Position numbers and translations under genes: made by a program
The notes under the pieces: model-generated
The model's database searches: none
Told to the model about the DNA's origin: nothing
What the model saw: only the letters and a program-made list of their open reading frames with translations
Shown: positions 28,373 through 36,757 of the stretch, piece by piece
Layout: every line of letters begins with the position of its first letter
Numbering within the stretch: the stretch's first letter is position 1
Assembly (NCBI GenBank): GCA_031316115.1
Contig: JALDRC010000005.1
Coordinates: forward strand, 186,001-250,000
Source: Nitrososphaeraceae archaeon
GTDB lineage: Archaea > Thermoproteota > Nitrososphaeria > Nitrososphaerales > Nitrososphaeraceae
DNA: 64,000 nt
Direction of reading: 5' to 3'

Positions 28373-28490
28373 TGCGGTCACCGGGATTTGAATTCCCGCC
28401 TTACTTAGATAAGGTCCCGGGTTACGGGCTTACTTCGCATGTAGTTATGCATGGAAGGCCAGTGTCCTAACCAAACTAGACGATGACCGC
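28373..28490 (-). tRNA. tRNA-Gly(UCC) with two apparent introns
   Basis: The 118-nt gene folds to a 74-nt glycine tRNA after removal of two inserts. Acceptor GCGGTCA/TGACCGC is perfect, the discriminator is A, and no CCA is encoded. The anticodon loop CTTCCAA carries UCC. Intron 1 (21 nt, 28431-28451) sits at the canonical position 37/38. Intron 2 (23 nt, 28393-28415) sits between the 5' strand of the T stem (CCGGG) and the T loop (TTCAAAT), position 53/54. Removing both restores AACCCGGGTTCAAATCCCGG, the normal archaeal T arm. The anticodon stem CTGGC/GCCCG contains one U-C mismatch. Archaeal tRNA introns are cut at bulge-helix-bulge structures; I did not verify one for intron 2. Confidence 0.88.
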
Positions 28491-28560
28491 TTTCATTATT
28501 TAAGAAATATTAACGGATATTAAATCTTACCATGATAAACAAAATAATATTATGATATTT

Positions 28561-29115
28561 TTATGGATAAATTAATTGAAAATCTACTTCTCCCCCGCTT
28601 CCTTGGAAGCTTGATGTTTGTTTGTAGGCAAAATTTCCATTAATTTGAAATTTAGAGCTGTTATCCAGAATTTTATTCCATACTGGAGCTATTCTATTAT
28701 CTTTTGATATTATTTTTTCATCCTTAAGATTGGTCATTGTAGTATTTCCAATTATCGGATAAATTCCTTCTTGGGTGTCGACGAAACCTTCTGTTTTATG
28801 GCCAATTTCTCCTGATAATATACGAGTATTATTAAGTAAAATATTATAAGCGATATTTTCAAGAATTATTGTTCCTTTATTAGGATTATAGACATTAAAT
28901 GTTGTTTGGGCTTTAATTTCATTATCATTAATTGGAGTAAGGGATAGGTTATTTAAGGAAATTTCTAATTCTCTTGCCTCAGTGATAGCTCCTTGATTAA
29001 TTTGCGGTCTAAAATCCAAACTTTGTAAAAGTGATATAGCAACTATTATTATAATCACTATTCCTATAATAAAAATTAGAAATTTTTTATTAAATATATC
29101 AATCAATAATGACAA
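28561..29115 (-). CDS. Membrane-anchored LEA14-like (water-stress type) protein
   Basis: 184 residues. One N-terminal membrane anchor (about residues 13-32, FLIFIIGIVIIIIVAI), then a single extracytoplasmic beta-sandwich domain. The block LEISLNNLSLTPINDNEIKAQTTFNVYNPN fits the LEA type 2 fold, with the hallmark N-P-N around residue 75 and alternating strands to the end. LEA14-like domains are linked to desiccation and stress protection or lipid/protein binding at the envelope; the ligand is not known. Family membership is inferred from pattern. Monocistronic, next to tRNA-Gly. Confidence 0.68.
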   Translation of the reverse strand: MSLLIDIFNKKFLIFIIGIVIIIIVAISLLQSLDFRPQINQGAITEARELEISLNNLSLTPINDNEIKAQTTFNVYNPNKGTIILENIAYNILLNNTRILSGEIGHKTEGFVDTQEGIYPIIGNTTMTNLKDEKIISKDNRIAPVWNKILDNSSKFQINGNFAYKQTSSFQGSGGEVDFQLIYP

Positions 29116-29194
29116 TTAAAGCAGAGTATAATTTAATAATTTTCTTTTTCTTTAAGTTATAATTGAACCTGTCCTAGTCCTAGTGAATGTTTAC

Positions 29195-29422
29195 TTATTT
29201 TCTAAAAGATAATTTCTCGTACAAGATTTCATTTTCTTTTCTTATTTGTTGTATTCTAGTTACTGGTATTACCTCTAAATTTTCAGATAATTCTAAAAAT
29301 TCCGGCAATGTAACGGAAACGATTTTATTGAAATCTCTATAAGATATTATGTATAAATACGGATTATCCGAATGAATAGCTTTACTAAAAATTTCTTGGA
29401 TTTTTCCTTTTCTTTTACCCAT
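29195..29422 (-). CDS. Small basic protein, unknown
   Basis: 75 residues starting MGKRKGKIQEIF, followed by an alternating strand/helix pattern (NPYLYIISYRDFNKIVSVTLPEF, then LEVIPVTRIQQIRKENEILYE). The layout, basic N-terminus and motif spacing look like a conserved lineage protein, perhaps nucleic-acid associated, but I cannot name it. Single gene between the LEA-like and cupin genes, all on the minus strand with gaps of 80-150 bp. Confidence 0.65.
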   Translation of the reverse strand: MGKRKGKIQEIFSKAIHSDNPYLYIISYRDFNKIVSVTLPEFLELSENLEVIPVTRIQQIRKENEILYEKLSFRK

Positions 29423-29571
29423 ATTTAAGAAAAATTTATAGATCTATTCTAATGCTTTTCTTGTTCAACTTGAAATCCATTTGAACGGTCATAGCTAAGG
29501 TTAAGACTATTATCCATATTACTTATTTCTTGAGTCTTGGATCTGATCGATTACCATATATTTTATATTTT

Positions 29572-29916
29572 TTACAGCCTGTTATAGTCATCTTGTATTC
29601 TAATAATATCATTTTCATCAAAGTTTCCGTATGAAATTTCCAAGATTATAACATCTTCCTCTAATGCTTTGATTCTATGTTTTGATCCTAATGGAATATT
29701 TACATTCTCATTTTCTTTTACTAATAATTCTTTTCCATCAATCTCAACTACAGCCTTTCCTTTGATGATTTTCCAGAATTCTCTTCTATGTTTGTGGTAT
29801 TGCAAGCTGAGTCTTGAGTTAGAATTTACATAAATTAATTTGACTGTACTCTTCTCATTTTCATGAAATTTCTCAAATTTTCCCCAAGGACGGTTCTCTG
29901 TATAAATTCCCTCCAT
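29572..29916 (-). CDS. Cupin protein, mannose-6-phosphate isomerase type II-like
   Basis: 114 residues, a single cupin barrel like the C-terminal isomerase domain of bifunctional GDP-mannose enzymes. Starts with TENRPWGKFEKFHE, and carries LSLQYHKHRREFWKIIKG (metal-binding His-x-His and Glu region), NIPLGSKHRI (second His) and LEISYGNFDENDIIRIQDDYNR, the typical ending. It probably interconverts fructose-6-phosphate and mannose-6-phosphate, or binds a related sugar phosphate, feeding glycan synthesis; no guanylyltransferase domain is attached. Monocistronic. Confidence 0.85.
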   Translation of the reverse strand: MEGIYTENRPWGKFEKFHENEKSTVKLIYVNSNSRLSLQYHKHRREFWKIIKGKAVVEIDGKELLVKENENVNIPLGSKHRIKALEEDVIILEISYGNFDENDIIRIQDDYNRL

Positions 29917-30031
29917 TTTTGGATATTTTGTATTGCGTATGATTTAATAATTACTAAATAGAGGTGAATCTTCTAAAACTACAATATCAATTGGGAATGT
30001 ATAAAAGATATTATTTTAGATACCTTCATAA

Positions 30032-30595
30032 TTGTCAGACGTCAGATTTACAGATGGAAATCTAATTATTTTATATGCAGTAGATCAAAATTTGTCATCA
30101 TCACAATTACCACCTCATATTATAGAAAGGGTCAATAGTTGTAAGAGACTTTATCAAATAATTTTGCGTTCCAAGCCCGATGCGAATAAAACGATAATCC
30201 TTTTAGTAGCAGGTCCTCCTTATTCTGAGTCACTAAAAAGAGAATTAATAAATGGAGGAATAGATGAAAAAGTAATCAAAATAGAGTCAGATTCAGAAAA
30301 AATATCACATTGTCTGAATAATCTAAAGGAATTTATTAAAAAAAGAGTGAATCCCCCCTATATCTATTTTGTAGGATCATTTTGGATGAAAGGTATTTTT
30401 GATTCAATCGTTGAATTACATTTTCAAGAATACAAGATTCAATTTGAAGGTTCATTGGATAATAGACCTCTTGAAATTATTGAAAAAGAAAAGAAGTTAG
30501 AATCACCAAAAAAAGGACAGAAATATTTTAAAGACAAGATAAAAAATAAGGCTTTGGATATGTTATTAAATTATATTTTCCCAGAAGATAAATAA
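30032..30595 (+). CDS. Protein of unknown function, possibly DUF218-like fold
   Basis: 187 residues from a TTG start. The order of a first strand (GNLIILYAV), a helix with ERVNSCKRLYQIIL, a strand ILLVAGPP, KRELINGGIDEKVIKIES, and a strand PYIYFVGSFWMKG resembles the alpha/beta layout of DUF218/YdcF-type proteins, in which a small helix after the glycine strand binds a nucleotide. The similarity is only in pattern. No membrane helix is present. The last 40 residues are Lys-rich. Divergent from the cupin gene, 115 bp between starts. Confidence 0.6.
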   Translation: MSDVRFTDGNLIILYAVDQNLSSSQLPPHIIERVNSCKRLYQIILRSKPDANKTIILLVAGPPYSESLKRELINGGIDEKVIKIESDSEKISHCLNNLKEFIKKRVNPPYIYFVGSFWMKGIFDSIVELHFQEYKIQFEGSLDNRPLEIIEKEKKLESPKKGQKYFKDKIKNKALDMLLNYIFPEDK

Positions 30596-30665
30596 TTTAA
30601 ATATGTTATCGTAATTTGGATAACATTTTAAATTGCCTGAACAACAAATATATGAAATTTTTTTG

Positions 30666-31388
30666 TTATCTCTGGATTTGTGATTCTTGTTCAAACAAAT
30701 CTAATACCTGCTCTTTTGTAAAAGCATAATTCCATACTTGAATGTCATCTAACTGACCAGTATAATTTCCATTTATTTTCCCTTTTTCCATTAGGGAATT
30801 TGCTCCTAATCTGATAGGTTGCTTGCCAGTTGTATCTGGTTTAACACCTATGTTTGTAGAATTACTAGCTACTTCGATTCCATCCATATATAAATTCAAA
30901 ATATGAGACTCCTCATCAAAAGTAAGTACTGTATTATGCCATTGACCATCATCATATGATGATTGAGAAGTAACAACGTAGTCAACCCCTTGGACTGTTT
31001 CAAATCCCCCTCTAACTTTTTCCCTATTGGTCAAGAAGATCCCGTAATTTAGGTTTGAACCGCTTTTATCACTTCCGATTCCCCCTTTATTTATCAAAAA
31101 TGTTTCGCTTTCAGTGGCGTTCATAGTGGTATTAAACCAAACAGATACAGTAAAACTGTTAAGATTTATACTATCACTGTTGACAACATCTGCATAGTTT
31201 TGTCCAGAAAACTCAAGTATTTTGGAGTTTTTAACTACTGGTAAATTATCTTCTTGAGCTAGTATATTTACTAATGGCATTGAAATTGCATTAGGAGTAT
31301 TTGCTTGATATCCATTTAAACTTGAAAATAACAAAAGGATGCTAAAGCTACTAGCTATAATACCAAAAATTTTTGCACTAGTTTTCAT
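30666..31388 (-). CDS. Secreted LamG / concanavalin A-like lectin domain protein
   Basis: 240 residues. A signal peptide (residues 1-28, with LLLFSSLNGYQA) leads into a single LamG domain: a first strand with LEFSGQNYADV, the FTVSVWFNTT strand, INKGGIGSDKSGS, GQWHNTVLTFDEESHILNLYMDGI (hallmark W-H and Y-x-D-G) and GQLDDIQVWNYAFTKEQV at the end. LamG domains bind carbohydrate or protein surfaces. With no other domain attached it may act as a secreted adhesin or lectin. Monocistronic. Confidence 0.88.
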   Translation of the reverse strand: MKTSAKIFGIIASSFSILLLFSSLNGYQANTPNAISMPLVNILAQEDNLPVVKNSKILEFSGQNYADVVNSDSINLNSFTVSVWFNTTMNATESETFLINKGGIGSDKSGSNLNYGIFLTNREKVRGGFETVQGVDYVVTSQSSYDDGQWHNTVLTFDEESHILNLYMDGIEVASNSTNIGVKPDTTGKQPIRLGANSLMEKGKINGNYTGQLDDIQVWNYAFTKEQVLDLFEQESQIQR

Positions 31389-31490
31389 TCCTGATTTTAA
31401 CCATTAAACAATTTAAATATCTTTTCATAGTAAGAGATTTTTGATCCTCTCTCATGGAAAGAAATCACAAATATTAACTTTCAATTTGAT

Positions 31491-31811
31491 TTACCAAGTT
31501 ATTTTTTTTGGAGAATTTAACTGTTTTTCTAATTCATCTAATCTTTGTACTGAGTCTGGGTTTCTAAGTAATTCAGAGAAAGATTCATTTGTTCTAATTT
31601 TCTGCATAACAGCCATTACCTCTTCCTCAGTAACACCATGTTTTTTATCATACTCGATCTGTTTGGTACAATTTGACATAGTGCTATATTTTTTAAAATT
31701 TCGTTTTTCAAAAGAAGTTGCATTAGGTGATAATCCCCTTACATAGCGAACAATTACCTTTTCTACATGTTCTAAATGCCAATCTTTCATAGCAAAACTA
31801 TTGGGTTTCAA
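31491..31811 (-). CDS. Small helical protein, paralogue of the gene at 48139
   Basis: 106 residues, soluble, helical. Segments WHLEHVEKVIVRYVRGLSPN, EKRNFKKYSTMSN and KQIEYDKKHGVTEEEVM match the protein encoded at 48139-48465 position by position (YHIKHMETTILRFVKGLPEN, QKRNYMKYFGK, KEIEYDILHGVKIEEVL). So a two-member family exists in this genome. No catalytic motif is visible; the conserved His, Arg, Tyr and Cys could be functional. The family is not one I can name. Confidence 0.75.
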   Translation of the reverse strand: MKPNSFAMKDWHLEHVEKVIVRYVRGLSPNATSFEKRNFKKYSTMSNCTKQIEYDKKHGVTEEEVMAVMQKIRTNESFSELLRNPDSVQRLDELEKQLNSPKKITW

Positions 31812-31962
31812 ATTTTCTCACTCATACTCTATTAAATTAGGCTATTTAAATTAATATTCAAAAAAACTACTAAATCAAACAGTATTTTAATAAAATCAAT
31901 AATTTTATTCTATATATTAAAAAAATATGAGATTTTCCATAAGGTTGTTCTATTAAACTATT

Positions 31963-33351
31963 CTATTCGTTTATATATTCAGAAATATTTATGTTGTTTT
32001 CTCCGGGTATTTTAGCAATCTCGAATCCTTCTCTACGTTTTAACAAACTGGCAGTAGCATCTATTCCAAGCTTAGTAGTTAATAAATTTTCTTGGTCACT
32101 AGAAGGATCTAAACTAGAACCTTTTGCATTTTGAATAATTAATAATCCCTTATCTGCTTGACATCTAGTCGATATAGCATATTCTACCTCTGTAGGATTT
32201 GAAGGATTGATATCCCGATCTACAACTATAGCCATTTTTAATGAGGGATGTGATGAAAATGCAGCAAGTAAAGCATTTTTTGGTTCTCCTTCTAGTCTTT
32301 TTGTAATCTGTACAACCGCCGTTAACCAATTACATCCACCGTCAGTTAAATGGACTTGGGATGTACTTGGTACTATATTTTTAACACTATCGAATATTTT
32401 TGATTCTACAGGTAATCCCATTAATAGACGATGTTCAGAAAATCCAGGTAGTATATCATGAAACATTGCATTATTTCTAAATAATATTTTTTCAAGTTCA
32501 AAGACTGGTTGTTGTCGTTTAATATCATATGTTTTCAACATTTCTACCATCCATTCTTCATGAGTTTTATCTTTTAATATTCTACCCTCTAAAACTATTT
32601 CTGAATATGCAGGAATTAAAAGTTGCGAGTACTTGTTTTTATTCAAATATAAATTGCCTTTTAGTAACGAATTAGCTATTAGCATTTCATCTATTCCATA
32701 AGATGCTTGATAAGCTGCAGAAATATTTACTGAAGGATGAACACCAATGACAATTGCTACTTTTAGATCTTCTCCATGTTCTTTTGAATACATGAAACAT
32801 CTATGTAAATGTCTACCTTCTACCATCCTAATAGCCATGTGTTTATCATCTAGTTTCAATAATCTATGTGTGGATGAATTCTGATTGCCTTTTTCTTGAT
32901 CCTTTGCATAAACTATTGATGAGGTAATATAAGGTCCAGCATCTTTCTCAAAATGAGTGACTATTGGAAGAATAGATAAATTTCTACTAGAATTTTCATA
33001 ATATGGAGCATTACTTTTAATTTTTATTTTAATTTTATTAGTTATATTATTAATTGCTTTATTTATAATATTATGAATATCTTTTTCTGTTTCTATTCCT
33101 AAAGCCAAAGCAAACCTTTTTCTTGTTCCCAATAGATTACCTATTACAGGAATATCTTTCTCTTTGATATTTTTGAAGATTATAGCTTTATTTTCAAACT
33201 TAGAGACAATTACTGCTAATTCAAATCTGGTGTTAATTTCTTTATCAACATATACAATCTCTTTTTTCTTTTCAAGTATTTTTATAAAATTTCTTAGATC
33301 GATATGTTTATTTTTTTTAAGACTATTTTCTTCAATCTTTTGCTCTTTCAT
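31963..33351 (-). CDS. UbiD-family decarboxylase, candidate anhydromevalonate phosphate decarboxylase
   Basis: 462 residues covering the whole UbiD fold. UbiD enzymes use prenylated FMN to decarboxylate unsaturated or aromatic acids. Family features: LPIVTHFEKDAGPYITSS, MAIRMVEGRHLHRCFM, VIGVHPSVNISA, PVFELEKI region, HRLLMGLPVE, VHLTDGGCNWLTAVVQI and IVVDRDINPSNPTEVEYAI. In archaea, one UbiD homologue decarboxylates trans-anhydromevalonate 5-phosphate in the modified mevalonate pathway (established for Aeropyrum), and this is the likeliest job here given a whole-length archaeal UbiD; it remains inference. The upstream gene overlaps its start by 20 nt, showing co-transcription. Confidence 0.85.
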   Translation of the reverse strand: MKEQKIEENSLKKNKHIDLRNFIKILEKKKEIVYVDKEINTRFELAVIVSKFENKAIIFKNIKEKDIPVIGNLLGTRKRFALALGIETEKDIHNIINKAINNITNKIKIKIKSNAPYYENSSRNLSILPIVTHFEKDAGPYITSSIVYAKDQEKGNQNSSTHRLLKLDDKHMAIRMVEGRHLHRCFMYSKEHGEDLKVAIVIGVHPSVNISAAYQASYGIDEMLIANSLLKGNLYLNKNKYSQLLIPAYSEIVLEGRILKDKTHEEWMVEMLKTYDIKRQQPVFELEKILFRNNAMFHDILPGFSEHRLLMGLPVESKIFDSVKNIVPSTSQVHLTDGGCNWLTAVVQITKRLEGEPKNALLAAFSSHPSLKMAIVVDRDINPSNPTEVEYAISTRCQADKGLLIIQNAKGSSLDPSSDQENLLTTKLGIDATASLLKRREGFEIAKIPGENNINISEYINE

Positions 33352-33685
33352 TTATAATATCTAATATTTCACCCATAATTATTTTCATATCATTAATATT
33401 TAATAAATTCTTATTATGCAGCGATACCAAACACAAACCATTTAACATTAGGGAAATCCTTTGTGCGATTGAATCAATAAAAAAAGAATCAGATTTACTT
33501 GGTATGATATGAGCTTTACTAACTTTATTGGATAAACTTGAAGATATAGTTATAGAACCTATTCTATAAGAATTCTCTGATAAGATAATAAAACATCCAT
33601 TCTCAAAAAAAAATATGTTGATATACATTGTTCTATTTTTATCTAATAAAATTGATTTTGATACTAACTCCTTCATATTTTTCAT
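33332..33685 (-). CDS. Unknown protein co-transcribed with UbiD
   Basis: 117 residues, alpha/beta, no signal or metal motif. Two hydrophobic strands (YINIFFFENGCFIILSE, then ISLMLNGLCLVSLH) and a C-terminal helix (INDMKIIMGEILDII). The pattern slightly recalls small two-layer proteins such as proteasome-assembly-chaperone 4-like folds, but this is not a firm match. It overlaps the ubiD start by 20 nt, so the two are translated from one message; a helper role for UbiD or isoprenoid synthesis is inference. Confidence 0.65.
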   Translation of the reverse strand: MKNMKELVSKSILLDKNRTMYINIFFFENGCFIILSENSYRIGSITISSSLSNKVSKAHIIPSKSDSFFIDSIAQRISLMLNGLCLVSLHNKNLLNINDMKIIMGEILDIINERAKD

Positions 33686-33795
33686 TCAGATAGAAGATAA
33701 TCATTGATATATTATGGTATTGAAATATATTAATCCTATTTCTGAGCATATTTACTAATGAAGTTATCCAAATCTGTTTTGAAGATTCAGAATAC
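33686..33795. other. Upstream region of the ubiD operon
   Basis: Short promoter region of the minus-strand operon, followed by the IS remnant. Confidence 0.4.
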
Positions 33796-34202
33796 CTATA
33801 GTGTTATCTTGAAAAACTCAAAAACGTCTTTGTTAAGATAAGGAATAAATAAAAACATTCTACAATGGTATATTGATGTTGTGTACTCAATTTTGAAAGG
33901 ATTATTATTTAATTTACTGTAAAAAAATTTGCTTTCCTTAACATAGTCTCGGATACTCTTCTTTTGAAACTTTGAAGAGAACCAAATCGTTGAATCCACT
34001 CAAACTGCAACACGACTCTTATTATGTTCCTTAAAAATTTCCAATGCTTTAAATGTATTTCGTAGACTTACCAAGAAAGTATAGATAGAGAGAATACATT
34101 ACTATAACAGATGATGTTATATTTCTTTCAAACAATCTAATTACCATAGATTAGAAATAGAACAATAACAGCTAAAGCTATTTCGTAAACTTAACTGCTG
34201 TT
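33796..34202 (-). pseudogene. Decayed IS6-like element remnant
   Basis: Read on the minus strand from about 34202 this matches the left part of the intact element: a degraded end (AGCAGTTAAGTTTACG), the spacer before the transposase, then the YTFLGKSTKYI-type N-terminus and a WIQRFGSL block corresponding to WIQRFSSC. After that the sequence no longer matches. The 67-codon frame at 33796-33999 is part of it. More diverged from the intact copy than the 15550 remnant, so probably an older or different insertion. Confidence 0.7.
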
Positions 34203-34368
34203 AATAAATTAATTAATTTATTGATTATTGATATAGTAAATAATAAACTGACTATGTATCAATTAGGTCATATCTATTGATACTAACTTTAGAAACAATA
34301 AAAAATTTTTTCTTTTTTACTATCTATTAAAATCAAAAAAAATTCAATTGTTAATTAAATTACTTAAA

Positions 34369-34695
34369 TCATGCTCCCGTAAGAGTTATTTTTCCATGGA
34401 TCCATGTATTCTTTATTTCATCCAATTCATATGATTTGTGTTTTCTTCTCTCTACCACATATCCAGTTTTTGAATGATAAAAAATAACCATATCTTCGGG
34501 ATAAAAAGAAATCATAGAATGATTATCGCAATCTGAAGCCATATGTCTTAAATGTATTTTTTCCCATTCAAATAATTTTTCAATATGCCCGTCGAAATGG
34601 TATTTGTTTCCACACGGACAATCCATATCTCTCCAATTTCCTGAAAGATTTTGTAACCAAATATTATTGAAATTAGGTTTTTGGTATTTCTCCAT
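34369..34695 (-). CDS. Small soluble protein with CxC and histidines, unknown
   Basis: 108 residues. Contains WRDMDCPCGNKYHFDGHIEKLFEWEKIHLRHMASDCDNHS, split here as a CPCG knuckle at about 27-30, an HFDGH at about 33-37 and a later DCDNH. Three Cys and several His could form a metal site. Trp-rich and acidic, no signal peptide. I do not recognise the family. Downstream of DUF790 on the same strand but 280 bp away, so probably a separate transcript. Confidence 0.65.
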   Translation of the reverse strand: MEKYQKPNFNNIWLQNLSGNWRDMDCPCGNKYHFDGHIEKLFEWEKIHLRHMASDCDNHSMISFYPEDMVIFYHSKTGYVVERRKHKSYELDEIKNTWIHGKITLTGA

Positions 34696-34975
34696 AGCTT
34701 ATATAATTGTTAATTATTTAAACGTTAATTTAAACATTTCAGTATACATGTATATCTAATTAACTTGCGATTTTATCAAACTGATAATTATTTATACATA
34801 ATAAGACACTAGCATTTTTGAAAGAATAAAATAATGGAATTGATTACTACTATCCTATTCATAAGCCAGAAATGTATAAAATTTATTTCATAGATATCAT
34901 CAGATATACTCAGTTGTATACGAACAATTATACTAAATCAATAAAAAATATATTGGAAATTAACTTTTAATACAA

Positions 34976-36748
34976 TTAAATTTGCTTCTTTTGTAATAAA
35001 ATATCAGATGAATCAAGACCTTTCCAAATAATTTCAAATCCATAAAATTTAATAAGATCTAAGTGACAATAATCTGGAATTTTATTAGTTTTGAATATTT
35101 GTTGTATCTGTTTAAAGTCAAACTCATTATTTATTTGTTGTTTTACTGTATGTATTATATTATTTGATATCAAGAATGTACTTAACAAAGTATATTTATC
35201 TGTCAATGAACTCTGTGCTTGATTTGAAAGAATAGTAAAAATTGAATCAATAGGAACAGAAAATTTTGTTGAAATATCTTCAAGGTTTATTATATCAATA
35301 TTCCGTTTTGTCAGATTTTTTATGAAAGCACTAATTTGAGAATGATATATTTCAGAAGTTTTACTTATCACTTTATCATCTTTTGATCTTAAATATCTTA
35401 TAATTGGTTTTAGAGGTATAGAATTTTTATTATAGATAATTATTTTCTCTTTACCTATAATTTTTAGTGAATCGGATAATAGATTTTTTAAATTAAATTC
35501 ACTTGTAACCAAATTATCTTTATCTATTGCGATCAAAAAATCGTATTTGGTTTCTGAAGTTAATAATTTATGAATTTTGTCAAATTTTCTTTTAAGATAC
35601 TCGATTGTCCAGTATCCAATGATCTCGAAATAGATTTGTATACCATATTTTTGAAACATGAAATCTGCAATAAATGCATTACCTCCAGGTAAAATTAGGG
35701 GAGCAGGTTCTCTGATTAATTCCCAGCCTGTCCTCAATTGTTTAAAATGCATCAAAAAGTTTTCCTCTACTTTGCTATCAAAATTATAAGATTTATGGGA
35801 GTCGGAAGATATAATGAAACATTTATCTTTCAGGACTCTGTCAAAAGATTTTTCAGTAGAAGAAAAATCAAATCTATACAATTTACGTTGTACAGAATTA
35901 TTTCTTAAAATCCATGCTTTAATATTCCATTTATTTGAATAAACTATTTCTGGTATTAATTTTGCCATTAATGTACCATACTTATTAGTCAATTTAAAAA
36001 TACTTAATGGACCATCTATAGAACATATTAGCGAATTCAACGTATCATTTTGCCCTAATGAATTTTTATAATCAATATTTCTATCAGAATCATATTTTAA
36101 ATCATACATTAATCCAAATCTTTTAACTTTCCTCAATATTCTTTTCCATTCTGTACCATCCTGAACGCTAAATTCAAAATTTATACAATTAAAAAACATA
36201 GTTTGAAGTATGGAAAGATTATACAAATCCAATAATTGTTCGGGATTTAATGTATTAAAAAAATCTAAAATAAGGTTATCATCTCTGTCTAACCAGATGA
36301 TTTTCTCAAGATGAGAAGGAGTAATATTCAATTGAGAAGAAATCTTTTCTAATATCTTGTATCTTTGGTTATCATCTAGAGCTAATCCTACTCGCGCTGA
36401 TTCTTCGAATAACATTTTTCTAATACCAAAAGAATTGTCTAAATTAAGAGATGGAGTATTTTTTTGATTATTTTGAGTAATATTTTGTAAATTTTTATTT
36501 AAAGTAAAAATACATCTTCTTTCTAAAAGTATAATCAATCCTCTAACTAATTTGAAATCCTCATATGCTGATTCAATTAATGATAGGTTTCTTTCTAGAA
36601 TAGCTTTTGTTTCTTTTTTTTCAGACGATATCTGGAATTGTTGTATTAATCTTTTAGCAATTTCGAGGTCATCTAATGAAAAAAAGATAGGAGCTATATT
36701 CTTGCCCTTTTTTGTGATTTTTGTTCTTAATAATTCTGATGGAAGCAT
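34976..36748 (-). CDS. DUF790 / Bax1-type nuclease
   Basis: 590 residues, the length and layout of DUF790. In Sulfolobus and Archaeoglobus the member Bax1 is a structure-specific nuclease that partners the XPB helicase in DNA repair. N-terminal LPSELLRTK is typical. The nuclease core has PD-(D/E)xK signs at about 355-395: PLILPGGNAFIADFMF with the Asp, YFEIIGYW with Glu, then IEYLKRK. Surrounding helical regions fit. No XPB gene is adjacent, unlike many archaea, so the partner must be elsewhere or absent. The corA start lies upstream with only 9 bp between, making corA-DUF790 an operon. Confidence 0.87.
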   Translation of the reverse strand: MLPSELLRTKITKKGKNIAPIFFSLDDLEIAKRLIQQFQISSEKKETKAILERNLSLIESAYEDFKLVRGLIILLERRCIFTLNKNLQNITQNNQKNTPSLNLDNSFGIRKMLFEESARVGLALDDNQRYKILEKISSQLNITPSHLEKIIWLDRDDNLILDFFNTLNPEQLLDLYNLSILQTMFFNCINFEFSVQDGTEWKRILRKVKRFGLMYDLKYDSDRNIDYKNSLGQNDTLNSLICSIDGPLSIFKLTNKYGTLMAKLIPEIVYSNKWNIKAWILRNNSVQRKLYRFDFSSTEKSFDRVLKDKCFIISSDSHKSYNFDSKVEENFLMHFKQLRTGWELIREPAPLILPGGNAFIADFMFQKYGIQIYFEIIGYWTIEYLKRKFDKIHKLLTSETKYDFLIAIDKDNLVTSEFNLKNLLSDSLKIIGKEKIIIYNKNSIPLKPIIRYLRSKDDKVISKTSEIYHSQISAFIKNLTKRNIDIINLEDISTKFSVPIDSIFTILSNQAQSSLTDKYTLLSTFLISNNIIHTVKQQINNEFDFKQIQQIFKTNKIPDYCHLDLIKFYGFEIIWKGLDSSDILLQKKQI

Positions 36749-36757
36749 TGTATAAAC

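Noticed and set aside
28373-28490. Reading the tRNA as one with a long variable arm (Ser/Leu type) instead of a second intron
   Set aside because: The core and anticodon are those of tRNA-Gly(UCC), and removal of 23 nt restores the standard T arm exactly; the alternative T stem leaves an extra unpaired base.
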